Shown here: positions 8,512 to 14,631 of the stretch, piece by piece
Layout of the letters: each line of letters opens with the position of its first letter
Numbering within the stretch: the first letter of the stretch is position 1
DNA from: CAZKYP01 sp964556885
Lineage (GTDB): Bacteria > Planctomycetota > Phycisphaerae > Sedimentisphaerales > Anaerobacaceae
Assembly: GCA_964556885.1 (NCBI GenBank)
Contig: CAZKYP010000066.1
Coordinates: forward strand, 1-16,241
Direction: 5' to 3'
Length of the DNA: 16,241 nucleotides
The notes under the pieces: model-generated
Database searches by the model: none
Told to the model about the DNA's origin: nothing
What the model saw: the letters and a program-made list of their open reading frames with translations, nothing else
Translations under genes and position numbers: made by a program

Positions 8512-9858
8512 ATGAGTAATGGAGTATTACCGAATTATTTGAGCATGGCCAAACCGAATCCGCCTGAGAACAGGGCTCCCTGGTACAAAAGTACGGCGCC
8601 CGCGTACGCGGGGATCTTTCTGTGGGTGGTCTTCTACATGAATATCGCCGACGGGACCCTGTCACAGGCCGGGCTTGGATTGAGTGTGCTTGGATTGGTT
8701 GTGGCCGCCCTTATTTGTCATTTCCTTTTCTATCTGGTGCCGGGAATGTATGGCATGAAGACAGGCTATCCTCTTTATGTTGTCGGTTCCTCGACTTATG
8801 GTGTGCAGGGCGGGTTCTTGATGCCGGGTTTGCTGATGGGATTACTTCAGTTCGGATGGCTTGCCGTTAACATTGCCGTATCGGCAGATTTTATCCTTCA
8901 GGCGTTCGGCAAACCGGCCGCTGTCGACGCCGCGGGCCAGTTCAATGGAAGCGCGGGATTTACAATCGTGGCGATTATATGGGCCATACTTGCCGTATTT
9001 GTTGCCCTTAAGGGGATTCAATACCTCGGGAAGGTCTCGACGTTTCTGCCGATTGTGCCTCTTGTGATGATCCTGATAGTTTTCTTTACCAATGTCGGAA
9101 GCGCCGCAGATTACACACCTGCCGAAGGAGGTAAACCAATCGTTGGTTTTATGACGATGATTGCGATTGTTGTAGGCTTTTTTGCTACGGCCGGCGCCGC
9201 AGGTGTGGATTTCGGGATGGGCAATCGCAATGAAAAGGATGTCAAGCTTGGAGGGCTTGTTGGAATTGCTCTGGCTATTTTGGTTGCGGGCGGTTTGCCG
9301 CTGATAGCAGTAGCAGGTGCTCATGCCGCCAATCCCGATATGGAAAAGTTTACCTTTGATGCAGTCATCGCGCAGCAGAAGGGCCTGTCGGGGATTATGT
9401 TTGCTCTCTTTGCTGTTGCCAGCTTCGCGCCTGCATGTTTCAGCTCCTTTATCGCCGCCAACAGCATAGGGACTATGTTCCCCAAAGCCAACAAAACTAT
9501 GATGGTTTCAATAGGCGCTGTTTTGGCGGTTATTTTGGCGGTGACGGGCAAAGCTCTGAACCTGGTTGGAGTGTTCAATATCATAGGCGCCTCGTTTGGT
9601 CCGATCTGCGGTTCGATGGTGGCCGATTATTTGTTGAGTGGTCGAAAATGGGCCGGTCCGCGGAAAGGTATCAACTGGGCCGGTTATATTTCCTGGGCTG
9701 TGGGATTTGTTGTTGCAATATTGCCGATGGTCGGCGGAGATAAATTCAGCTTTATCACTCCCGCGCCGGTTATTGCCTTTGTTATCGGTTTTGTTCTTTA
9801 TGCCGTTTTGGCCAAGGCCGGACTCGAACCGCCGGTTGTGGAGATGAAAAATAGCTGA
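8512..9858 (+). CDS. NCS1-family permease (cytosine/purine permease-like)
   Basis: A 448-residue integral membrane transporter with roughly twelve hydrophobic helices. The start APWYKSTAPAYAGIF and the later GPICGSMVADYLL followed by a tryptophan- and glycine-rich segment match the nucleobase:cation symporter-1 family (CodB-like). NCS1 members import cytosine, purines, allantoin, hydantoins, thiamine or related cyclic compounds by proton or sodium symport. The substrate here is not readable. The ATG is preceded by TAGGAGA with a spacing of about seven bases. The gene stands alone after a 136-base gap and ends at a strong intrinsic terminator. The convergent neighbour is a small cupin of the DUF861 type, a family that includes ureidoglycine aminohydrolase-like domains, but a functional link between the two is only a guess. 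Confidence 0.8.
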   Translation: MSNGVLPNYLSMAKPNPPENRAPWYKSTAPAYAGIFLWVVFYMNIADGTLSQAGLGLSVLGLVVAALICHFLFYLVPGMYGMKTGYPLYVVGSSTYGVQGGFLMPGLLMGLLQFGWLAVNIAVSADFILQAFGKPAAVDAAGQFNGSAGFTIVAIIWAILAVFVALKGIQYLGKVSTFLPIVPLVMILIVFFTNVGSAADYTPAEGGKPIVGFMTMIAIVVGFFATAGAAGVDFGMGNRNEKDVKLGGLVGIALAILVAGGLPLIAVAGAHAANPDMEKFTFDAVIAQQKGLSGIMFALFAVASFAPACFSSFIAANSIGTMFPKANKTMMVSIGAVLAVILAVTGKALNLVGVFNIIGASFGPICGSMVADYLLSGRKWAGPRKGINWAGYISWAVGFVVAILPMVGGDKFSFITPAPVIAFVIGFVLYAVLAKAGLEPPVVEMKNS

Positions 9859-9901
9859 AATGTTGTGGGCGAATCTGCTCTTGTCTATTTCAGATTGATT
9901 C

Positions 9902-9947
9902 AAACGGCGGAAAATTGATTAATTAGTTTTCTGCCGTTTATTTTTTT
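9902..9947 (+). terminator. Intrinsic terminator after the NCS1 permease gene
   Basis: AAACGGCGGAAAA (9902-9914) pairs with TTTTCTGCCGTTT (9927-9939), thirteen pairs with one G-U, around a 12-base loop, followed by A and seven Ts (9941-9947). It lies between convergent genes and is oriented for the permease transcript; on the other strand only a short T tract follows the stem. Confidence 0.85.
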
Positions 9948-9972
9948 CTGAATGCCAACGGTGTAAAGGATG

Positions 9973-10245
9973 CTATCCGAAGTTGTAATATTTTGTTACG
10001 GCCTCATGGACATTCCATGTGCAGTCGAGGTCTTTGGGGAAGATGACAAGATCGCCCGGGCCGAAGCTCACAGAGTCCTTGCCGTCTGAGACGGTTACCT
10101 TGCCTTCTATTAAAAGGCAGGTTTCTTTCTCCGTATACGACCAGTCGAATGTGCTGGGCTCACATTTCCATATTGGCCATGCCTGGCATGTCGAATTTTC
10201 TTTGTCGGATGGTTTTCTGACAATCACATCTTTCACAGTTGACAT
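9973..10245 (-). CDS. Small cupin-domain protein (DUF861 / EutQ-like)
   Basis: A 90-residue single-domain cupin. The first cupin motif is seen around FDWSYTEKETCLLIEGKVTV (tyrosine, glutamate, then E-G) and the second around FGPGDLVIFPKDLDCTW (G-D followed by F-P). The pattern fits the short Cupin_3/DUF861 group, in which histidines of classical cupins are often lost, so metal binding is uncertain. Members include the ureidoglycine aminohydrolase cupin domain and EutQ-like proteins, but many are uncharacterised and stand alone as here. The ATG has an excellent AAGGAG (10254-10259) eight bases upstream. Transcription starts from the left-facing half of a divergent promoter shared with the AAA ATPase gene. 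Specific function unknown. Confidence 0.8.
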   Translation of the reverse strand: MSTVKDVIVRKPSDKENSTCQAWPIWKCEPSTFDWSYTEKETCLLIEGKVTVSDGKDSVSFGPGDLVIFPKDLDCTWNVHEAVTKYYNFG

Positions 10246-10284
10246 ATTTTTAGCTCCTTTGATGATTTTTACAATTCTGTTCGT

Positions 10285-10312
10285 ATTTTAGCCGAGATGG
10301 GACGTTTTTCAA
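10285..10312 (-). promoter_or_regulatory. Promoter for the cupin gene (left-facing)
   Basis: On the minus strand, TTGAAA (plus-strand 10307-10312) is followed by a 16-base spacer and TAAAAT (10285-10290), each five of six matches to consensus. The start of transcription would be near 10278, giving a short leader with AAGGAG before the cupin ATG. Its -35 box abuts that of the opposite promoter with a single base between. Confidence 0.55.
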
Positions 10313-10313
10313 G

Positions 10314-10342
10314 TTGAAATTGAATTTCCGTATAAATATAAG
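10314..10342 (+). promoter_or_regulatory. Promoter for the YifB/ComM-like ATPase gene
   Basis: TTGAAA (10314-10319), a 17-base spacer and TATAAG (10337-10342) each match the consensus at five of six positions. Transcription would begin near 10349, about 75 bases before the likely ATG at 10423. Confidence 0.55.
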
Positions 10343-10422
10343 AAACACCATCTAATTTCCTTGCGAATTTACCGGATTTATCTTAAAATGAAACTTCCTC
10401 GCAAATAATTATGGGAAAAGCT

Positions 10423-11952
10423 ATGTTAGCCAGATTATATAGTATTGCTCTCGAAGGAATAGACGGGATAATCTGTGAAGTAGAGGTTGATATTGCGCGC
10501 GGCGGACTGGAAAAACCTCTCATTGTCGGTCTTCCGGATGCGGCGGTAAAGGAAAGTACGGAGCGAGTCAGAAGCGCCATTGTAAACTGCGGCTACAAAT
10601 ATCCGAAGACGCCGGCGCTGATAAATCTCGCTCCCGCACATATCAAGAAAGAAGGCCCCGCTTTCGATTTGCCTATTGCCCTGGGTATTCTGCTCGGCTC
10701 CGGTAATTTTGCAGACGCGGTTCTGAAAGATTATGTTATTGCCGGTGAGCTGGCCCTGGACGGCAGGGTGAGGTCCGTCAATGGTGTTCTGAGTATGGCG
10801 ATGACAGCCCATGCCGCAGGATTTAAGGGTGTAATCGTGCCGTTGGAAAATGCGCGGGAAGCAGCCGTAGTTCAGGGTATTGATGTTTATGGAATTGGCT
10901 CTCTCACCCAGGCCGTTGGTTTTATCAAAGAACAATTGCCCATTGAGCCGACGATGGTTGATATCGATGAAATCTTCAGCGCCGAAAGTCGCTACGATGT
11001 TGATTTTGGGGATGTAAAAGGACAGGAGTCAGTTAAGCGGGCGCTGACGGTAGCTGCGGCCGGCGGACATAATATAATAATGATCGGCCCTCCGGGGGCT
11101 GGTAAAACGATGCTCGCTCAGAGATTGCCGACGATTCTGCCGCCGTTGGGTTTGCAGGAGTCGCTTGAAACTACCCGTATATATTCCGCGGTGGGTCTGC
11201 TTGGCAAGAGCAGAGCTTTAATTGCCACACGTCCGGTCCGTATGCCGCATCATACTGCAAGTGGTCCCGCTCTTGTCGGAGGTGGGCCAAATGCGCGGCC
11301 GGGAGAGTTGTCGCTGGCTCATCATGGGATATTGTTTCTCGATGAGTTTGCGGAATTTCCCCGGCACGTACTCGAAATGATTCGCCAGCCTCTTGAGGAT
11401 GGTACTATAACGGTATCGCGCGCCAAGCGTACGGTTACCTACCCGGCCCAGTTTGTTCTTGTGGCGGCTCTTAATCCGTGTTTGTGTGGTTATTATGGTA
11501 CGGATTCGAGAAGATGCAAATGTACACCGAATCAAATTGAAAGATATTTATCGAAAATTTCCGGCCCATTGGTGGACAGAATCGACATTCATATCGATGT
11601 GCCTGTGATAAGTTTTGCCAAGCTTCGTTCGAAATCCGGTCAGCTTAATTCATCCATTATGAGACAGGATGTTATCAAGGCAAGGAATTTACAGGCGAAG
11701 CGTTTTGGTGACGGAAAAATAATGACCAATGCCAGAATGACGCATAAACAGGTCGGCAAATATTGTGTGCTTGACTCGACAAGTGAAGCATTACTTAAAC
11801 ATGCGATGATGGAATTCGGTCTTAGCGCTCGTGCACATGATAAAATCTGCAAGGTTTCCCGAACCATAGCAGATTTGGCCGGTAGTGAAAACATTCAACC
11901 TGAACATATAGGTGAAGCCATAAGCTATCGCAAATTGGACAGAAAATTATAG
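10423..11952 (+). CDS. comM: YifB/ComM-family Mg-chelatase-like AAA+ ATPase
   Basis: A 509-residue protein of the YifB/ComM family. In naturally competent bacteria ComM is a hexameric helicase that promotes branch migration during uptake of foreign DNA; in many others the role is untested. Domain order is complete: an N-terminal ChlI/Lon-C-like domain (about 18-140, with VGLPDAAVKES and NLAPAHIKKEGPAFDLPIA), the AAA+ core with Walker A GPPGAGKT (222-229) and Walker B ILFLDEF (Asp307, Glu308), a cysteine cluster in NPCLCGYYG...CKC, SGPLVDRIDIH, and a C-terminal helical domain. The frame is open from an ATG at 10411, but 10423 is preferred because the family typically begins MLA and a GGGA lies just before it, while 10411 has no ribosome site. 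It is transcribed alone from its own promoter. Confidence 0.92.
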   Translation: MLARLYSIALEGIDGIICEVEVDIARGGLEKPLIVGLPDAAVKESTERVRSAIVNCGYKYPKTPALINLAPAHIKKEGPAFDLPIALGILLGSGNFADAVLKDYVIAGELALDGRVRSVNGVLSMAMTAHAAGFKGVIVPLENAREAAVVQGIDVYGIGSLTQAVGFIKEQLPIEPTMVDIDEIFSAESRYDVDFGDVKGQESVKRALTVAAAGGHNIIMIGPPGAGKTMLAQRLPTILPPLGLQESLETTRIYSAVGLLGKSRALIATRPVRMPHHTASGPALVGGGPNARPGELSLAHHGILFLDEFAEFPRHVLEMIRQPLEDGTITVSRAKRTVTYPAQFVLVAALNPCLCGYYGTDSRRCKCTPNQIERYLSKISGPLVDRIDIHIDVPVISFAKLRSKSGQLNSSIMRQDVIKARNLQAKRFGDGKIMTNARMTHKQVGKYCVLDSTSEALLKHAMMEFGLSARAHDKICKVSRTIADLAGSENIQPEHIGEAISYRKLDRKL

Positions 11953-11997
11953 ACAATAAATTCAATCCTTGTTTGTAACGCCGATGCAATTGCTCAG

Positions 11998-12618
11998 TTA
12001 AGATAGGTACAAACCATGTTTATAAATGTACTCGGCGACGGCCGGATGCAGCATATCGGTTATATCCAGGCCGGCCGCAAGCCTGCTTCGTATATTCGTG
12101 CTGCTTATGTCTATCAGTGATGTTTTTATAATGTTTCGTTGAAGTTTTTCGACTCTTTTATCGCCCCAAACGGCTTCAAATCGGCCATAATCCGGCTTTT
12201 CGCAGCCCGCTCTGTACATCGTGGCAATATTGCATATATCAATAAGATCAGTGATTTTATACCACTGTGCAAGGTCATCAATGCTGTCTGCGCCTATCAG
12301 CCAGTATATTGAAGTTTCACTGCCGTAGTCGGTAAGAAATTTCTCTACTGTATGGAGTGTGTAACTTGGCGCAGGTTTTTTCAATTCGTAATTACTTACC
12401 TGAAATTTTCGTTCTTCACGAATTGCTATAGATATCATTTCAAACCGATTATTATCATCGGCTATAGGCGAAAAACCTTTCAGCGGCGAACGTTTTGCAG
12501 GAATGAAGATTATTTTTTCCGCGTCGATATAATCTGCTGCATCATTTGCAACGGTGGTATGACCCAAATGAATTGGATCAAATGTTCCGCCAAAAAGTGC
12601 AATTTTTCTTTTTGTCAT
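11998..12618 (-). CDS. nadD: Nicotinate-nucleotide adenylyltransferase
   Basis: A 206-residue cytoplasmic enzyme that joins nicotinate mononucleotide and ATP to give deamido-NAD in NAD biosynthesis. The nucleotidyltransferase signature GGTFDPIHLGH is at residues 10-20 (His17 and His20 contact ATP phosphates in the family). The second signature ISSTNIRSRL lies near the C-terminus, and WLIGADS is the middle motif. Length is normal for NadD. The gene converges on the ATPase gene with only 45 bases between the stops and no obvious hairpin there. Upstream on the minus strand a perfect -35 TTGACA lies at plus-strand 12699-12704, but the best -10 at 16-18 bases is poor (GTTTAG), so the promoter is only tentative. 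Confidence 0.93.
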   Translation of the reverse strand: MTKRKIALFGGTFDPIHLGHTTVANDAADYIDAEKIIFIPAKRSPLKGFSPIADDNNRFEMISIAIREERKFQVSNYELKKPAPSYTLHTVEKFLTDYGSETSIYWLIGADSIDDLAQWYKITDLIDICNIATMYRAGCEKPDYGRFEAVWGDKRVEKLQRNIIKTSLIDISSTNIRSRLAAGLDITDMLHPAVAEYIYKHGLYLS

Positions 12619-12943
12619 AACAAAACTAACAGCTAAACTGTTTGTAGTTGAAGAAAAAGATTACATATAAAAATACTAAACTACGTTTATGATATTGATG
12701 TCAATGAACAATAAAACTATTAAGGTGTAATTCTACATTTATTCAATATATAGTATAGTATGAAATATATGAAGATGTATAAAATAATTGGTGACAAAAA
12801 TATTTTGTCAAGTATTACTAAACTTTTAGACGATAAAAAAATATGAAAAAAAATAAATATTTTTGTGTTATTTTTTGTTAAAGTTTTTTATTGTTAATAA
12901 ATGTCGTATTGTAAATTGAATATAGAAAGGATTTAGTCAGCCA
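12619..12943. other. Very AT-rich intergenic region without a convincing gene
   Basis: This stretch between nadD and the lysine-rich peptide gene is far richer in A and T than its surroundings: bases 12841-12900 contain six G and no C. It must hold the promoters for nadD (leftward) and the small gene (rightward). Several poor -10/-35 pairs can be drawn for the small gene and none stands out. It also holds a 19-base inverted repeat (12792-12810). No ribosome site precedes any internal reading frame. Confidence 0.6.
12792..12810. repeat. Inverted repeat, possible operator
   Basis: TGACAAAA (12792-12799) and TTTTGTCA (12803-12810) are exact reverse complements around the centre ATA. The symmetrical eight-base arms look like a site for a dimeric DNA-binding protein about 150 bases upstream of the lysine-rich gene. 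In so AT-rich a region part of the symmetry could be chance. Confidence 0.35.
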
Positions 12944-12954
12944 AAAGGAGGTGA
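12944..12954 (+). promoter_or_regulatory. Unusually strong Shine-Dalgarno for the lysine-rich peptide
   Basis: AAAGGAGGTGA is complementary over eleven bases to the standard bacterial 16S rRNA 3' end (CACCTCCTTT plus a flanking U). It ends seven bases before the ATG at 12962, and its GGAGG core ends ten bases before. It is stronger than any other ribosome site in the window and is the main reason for calling the tiny downstream frame a gene. Confidence 0.8.
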
Positions 12955-12961
12955 CACAATA

Positions 12962-13048
12962 ATGGCAAAGAAAAAAGCAAAAAAGAAAGTAGCAAAGAAG
13001 AAAGCAACAAAGAAAGCTGCAAAGAAGAAAACAAAAAAGAAAAAATAG
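12962..13048 (+). CDS. 28-residue lysine-rich basic peptide (histone-H1-like or leader peptide)
   Basis: A 28-codon frame: 18 lysines, six alanines, two threonines, one valine and the initiator methionine, in KKKA-type repeats with no arginine, acidic or aromatic residue. It is below the usual size cut-off of gene finders. The strong Shine-Dalgarno supports real and heavy translation. The composition resembles the C-terminal tail of histone H1 and bacterial H1-like proteins (AlgP, Hc1/Hc2 tails, planctomycete lysine-rich proteins), which bind DNA non-specifically, so a minimal nucleoid peptide is one reading. The other is a leader peptide sensing lysine supply, because the next gene is lysA. 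Its UAG stop forms the first bases of a predicted RNA structure followed by a terminator. The simple composition means similarity alone cannot prove a relationship. Confidence 0.75.
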   Translation: MAKKKAKKKVAKKKATKKAAKKKTKKKK

Positions 13049-13124
13049 CGTAACAGTTTAATCTAAGGCTCGCCCTTGTGCGTTAGTAATCGAAGCGAGC
13101 CGCCGACAATAGTCGGTTACGCTA
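13046..13124 (+). other. Predicted three-way-junction RNA in the 3' UTR of the lysine-rich gene
   Basis: The outer stem TAGCGTAAC (13046-13054) pairs perfectly with GTTACGCTA (13116-13124). It encloses two arms: GGCTCGC (13067-13073) with GCGAGCC (13095-13101), seven pairs with a 21-base loop, and CGAC (13104-13107) with GTCG (13112-13115), closed by an AATA tetraloop. A further C-G pair is possible on the second arm if the closing G of the outer stem is released. The structure begins exactly at the stop codon of the peptide, so a terminating ribosome would disrupt the outer stem. The pairing was found by eye and no known RNA family was recognised. Confidence 0.55.
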
Positions 13125-13170
13125 AAAACGGAAAGTTCTTTCTATATAACGGAACCTTCCGTTTTTTTTT
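13124..13170 (+). terminator. Strong intrinsic terminator between the lysine-rich gene and lysA
   Basis: AAAAACGGAA (13124-13133) pairs with TTCCGTTTTT (13157-13166). An inner GTTC (13135-13138) pairs with GAAC (13152-13155) across one A/C mismatch. Nine Ts (13162-13170) follow. It would end the transcript of the lysine-rich peptide before lysA unless antitermination occurs; I found no convincing alternative pairing partner for either arm upstream. Confidence 0.85.
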
Positions 13171-13209
13171 GCGCTTATTGCAGGTGGCAAACCGGATTCT
13201 GCTGTATTC

Positions 13210-13237
13210 TTGCAATTACCGCTTAATTCCGTATACT
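13210..13237 (+). promoter_or_regulatory. Candidate lysA promoter with overlapping inverted repeat
   Basis: TTGCAA (13210-13215), a 16-base spacer and TATACT (13232-13237, five of six matches) form a usable promoter. Transcription would begin near 13244, about 50 bases before the lysA ATG. The -10 box is also the left arm of an inverted repeat, TATACT - seven bases - AGTATA (13245-13250), which could be an operator. Confidence 0.5.
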
Positions 13238-13295
13238 ATCTGTCAGTATAGATTAGAATTTGTGTTTGGAACGTTTTATAGAAAGATTGGTTTAT

Positions 13296-14573
13296 ATGGA
13301 TTTTTTCAATTATAAAAACGGCAGCTTGTTTGCCGAAGGAACAAGTATTGACAGGATTGTGCAAGAGGTCGGCACACCTGTTTATATCTACAGCAAAAGC
13401 ACCTTTATCGACCACCTTAACAAAATACAGCAGGCCTACATCGAGCTTGATACCACGATTTGCTATTCCGTCAAGGCCTGTGGGAATATAAATATCCTGA
13501 AATTTATGGCCGAGATGGGCAGCGGATTCGATATTGTCAGCGGCGGGGAGTTATTCCGCGTCCTGAAAGCCGGGGGCGATCCGTCTAAAATAGTTTTTGC
13601 CGGTGTGGGAAAGACGGATGCCGAAATCAAAGATGCTTTGAATGCAAATGTAGCCTATTTCAATATAGAATCTGAAGCCGAGCTTGAGAACCTGATTCGA
13701 CTGGCCAAAGAAAACGGCAAAAAAACAAAAGCCGCTCTGAGAGTAAATCCTGATGTCGATTATAAAACTCATGCCTTCCTGAGGACAGGTAAGAAGGAAA
13801 CAAAATTCGGTGTTGATATCGAGCGGGCACTGAAAACCTTTGATGACTACAGTGATAATCCGGCGGTGAAACTTTGTGCTGTTCATGTGCATTTGGGAAC
13901 GGGCGGCAAAACAATCGATCCCTATGTTGAGGCGGTCGAGAAAATCCTGCCGCTTATTGACCAGCTTCGAAGTAATGGACATACCGTTGAAGCTCTTAAT
14001 TTGGGTGGTGGTTACGGAGCCGACTATGAATCCGACACCGTACCTTCGGCGACTGAATACGCAAACGGTATTGTGCCGCTGTTGAAAAATAAAGACCTCA
14101 AGCTTATTCTGGAACCAGGCAAGAGCATTTGTGCCAATGCCGGGATATTAGTTACTCGTGTTCTCTATACGAAGCGCGGTGGCAGCAAAAAATTTATTAT
14201 TGTCGATGCTGGGATGAACGATTTGATTCGACCGTCTTTGTACGGTGCGTTCCATTTCATCTGGCCTGTGGAAGTTGACGATGAATTTATTCCTCATCAA
14301 CGTCGGAATGATTTGATGCCGGATGGCGCCGAAGTGGTTGATATTGTCGGGCCGATTTGCGAAGGCGCGGACTTCTTCGCAAAGGACAGGGCACTTCCGG
14401 TGGTACAGCGCGGGGAGCTGCTCAGTATTTTTACGGCCGGAGCATACGGCTTTTCAATGAGCAGTAACTATAATGCACGTTGCCGGGCTGCTGAAGTTCT
14501 TGTGGATGATGACAAATTCTCAATAATCAGAAAACGTGAAACATACGAGGACTTAATTACGCTTGAAAAGTAA
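13296..14573 (+). CDS. lysA: Diaminopimelate decarboxylase
   Basis: A 425-residue PLP enzyme that decarboxylates meso-diaminopimelate to L-lysine, the last step of lysine synthesis. The family start FNYKNGSLFAEG is followed by VGTPVYIYS, the PLP-binding lysine Lys60 in CYSVKACGN, ALNLGGGYG, EPGKSI, VDAGMNDLIRPSLYGA, the catalytic cysteine Cys355 in PICEGAD, and AYGFSMSSNYNAR. The usual HIGSQ motif is replaced by HLGTGG near residue 199. The frame is open upstream to a TTG at 13260, but the ATG at 13296 matches the normal family start; its ribosome site is weak (GAAAG). No lysine riboswitch is visible in the 125 bases before it. Upstream sit the terminator and the lysine-rich peptide gene; downstream it converges on a HAD phosphatase with 58 bases between and no clear terminator. 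Confidence 0.93.
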   Translation: MDFFNYKNGSLFAEGTSIDRIVQEVGTPVYIYSKSTFIDHLNKIQQAYIELDTTICYSVKACGNINILKFMAEMGSGFDIVSGGELFRVLKAGGDPSKIVFAGVGKTDAEIKDALNANVAYFNIESEAELENLIRLAKENGKKTKAALRVNPDVDYKTHAFLRTGKKETKFGVDIERALKTFDDYSDNPAVKLCAVHVHLGTGGKTIDPYVEAVEKILPLIDQLRSNGHTVEALNLGGGYGADYESDTVPSATEYANGIVPLLKNKDLKLILEPGKSICANAGILVTRVLYTKRGGSKKFIIVDAGMNDLIRPSLYGAFHFIWPVEVDDEFIPHQRRNDLMPDGAEVVDIVGPICEGADFFAKDRALPVVQRGELLSIFTAGAYGFSMSSNYNARCRAAEVLVDDDKFSIIRKRETYEDLITLEK

Positions 14574-14631
14574 ATTATTCACTGTCGCAGGTTAAATGTG
14601 GCCCGTTCCATCTTGATTTTTCTTTTGTTGG

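Noticed and set aside
12352..12636. 94-codon open frame on the plus strand
   Set aside because: It is antisense to nadD, whose signature motifs are intact.
12760..12846. A second 28-codon frame starting MKYMKMYK in the AT-rich region
   Set aside because: No ribosome binding site precedes it, the codons simply reflect AT-rich sequence, and an inverted repeat lies inside it.
13046..13170. Classical antiterminator that would compete with the lysA-proximal terminator
   Set aside because: I looked for alternative partners of the outer stem and of both terminator arms and found only four-base matches, so attenuation remains unproven.
13171..13295. Lysine riboswitch before lysA
   Set aside because: The interval is only 125 bases, holds a plausible promoter and shows none of the multi-helix core expected of an L-box aptamer.
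13076..13315. 79-codon open frame on the plus strand
   Set aside because: It starts with TTG without a ribosome site, runs through the RNA structure and the terminator T-run, and overlaps the lysA start in another frame.
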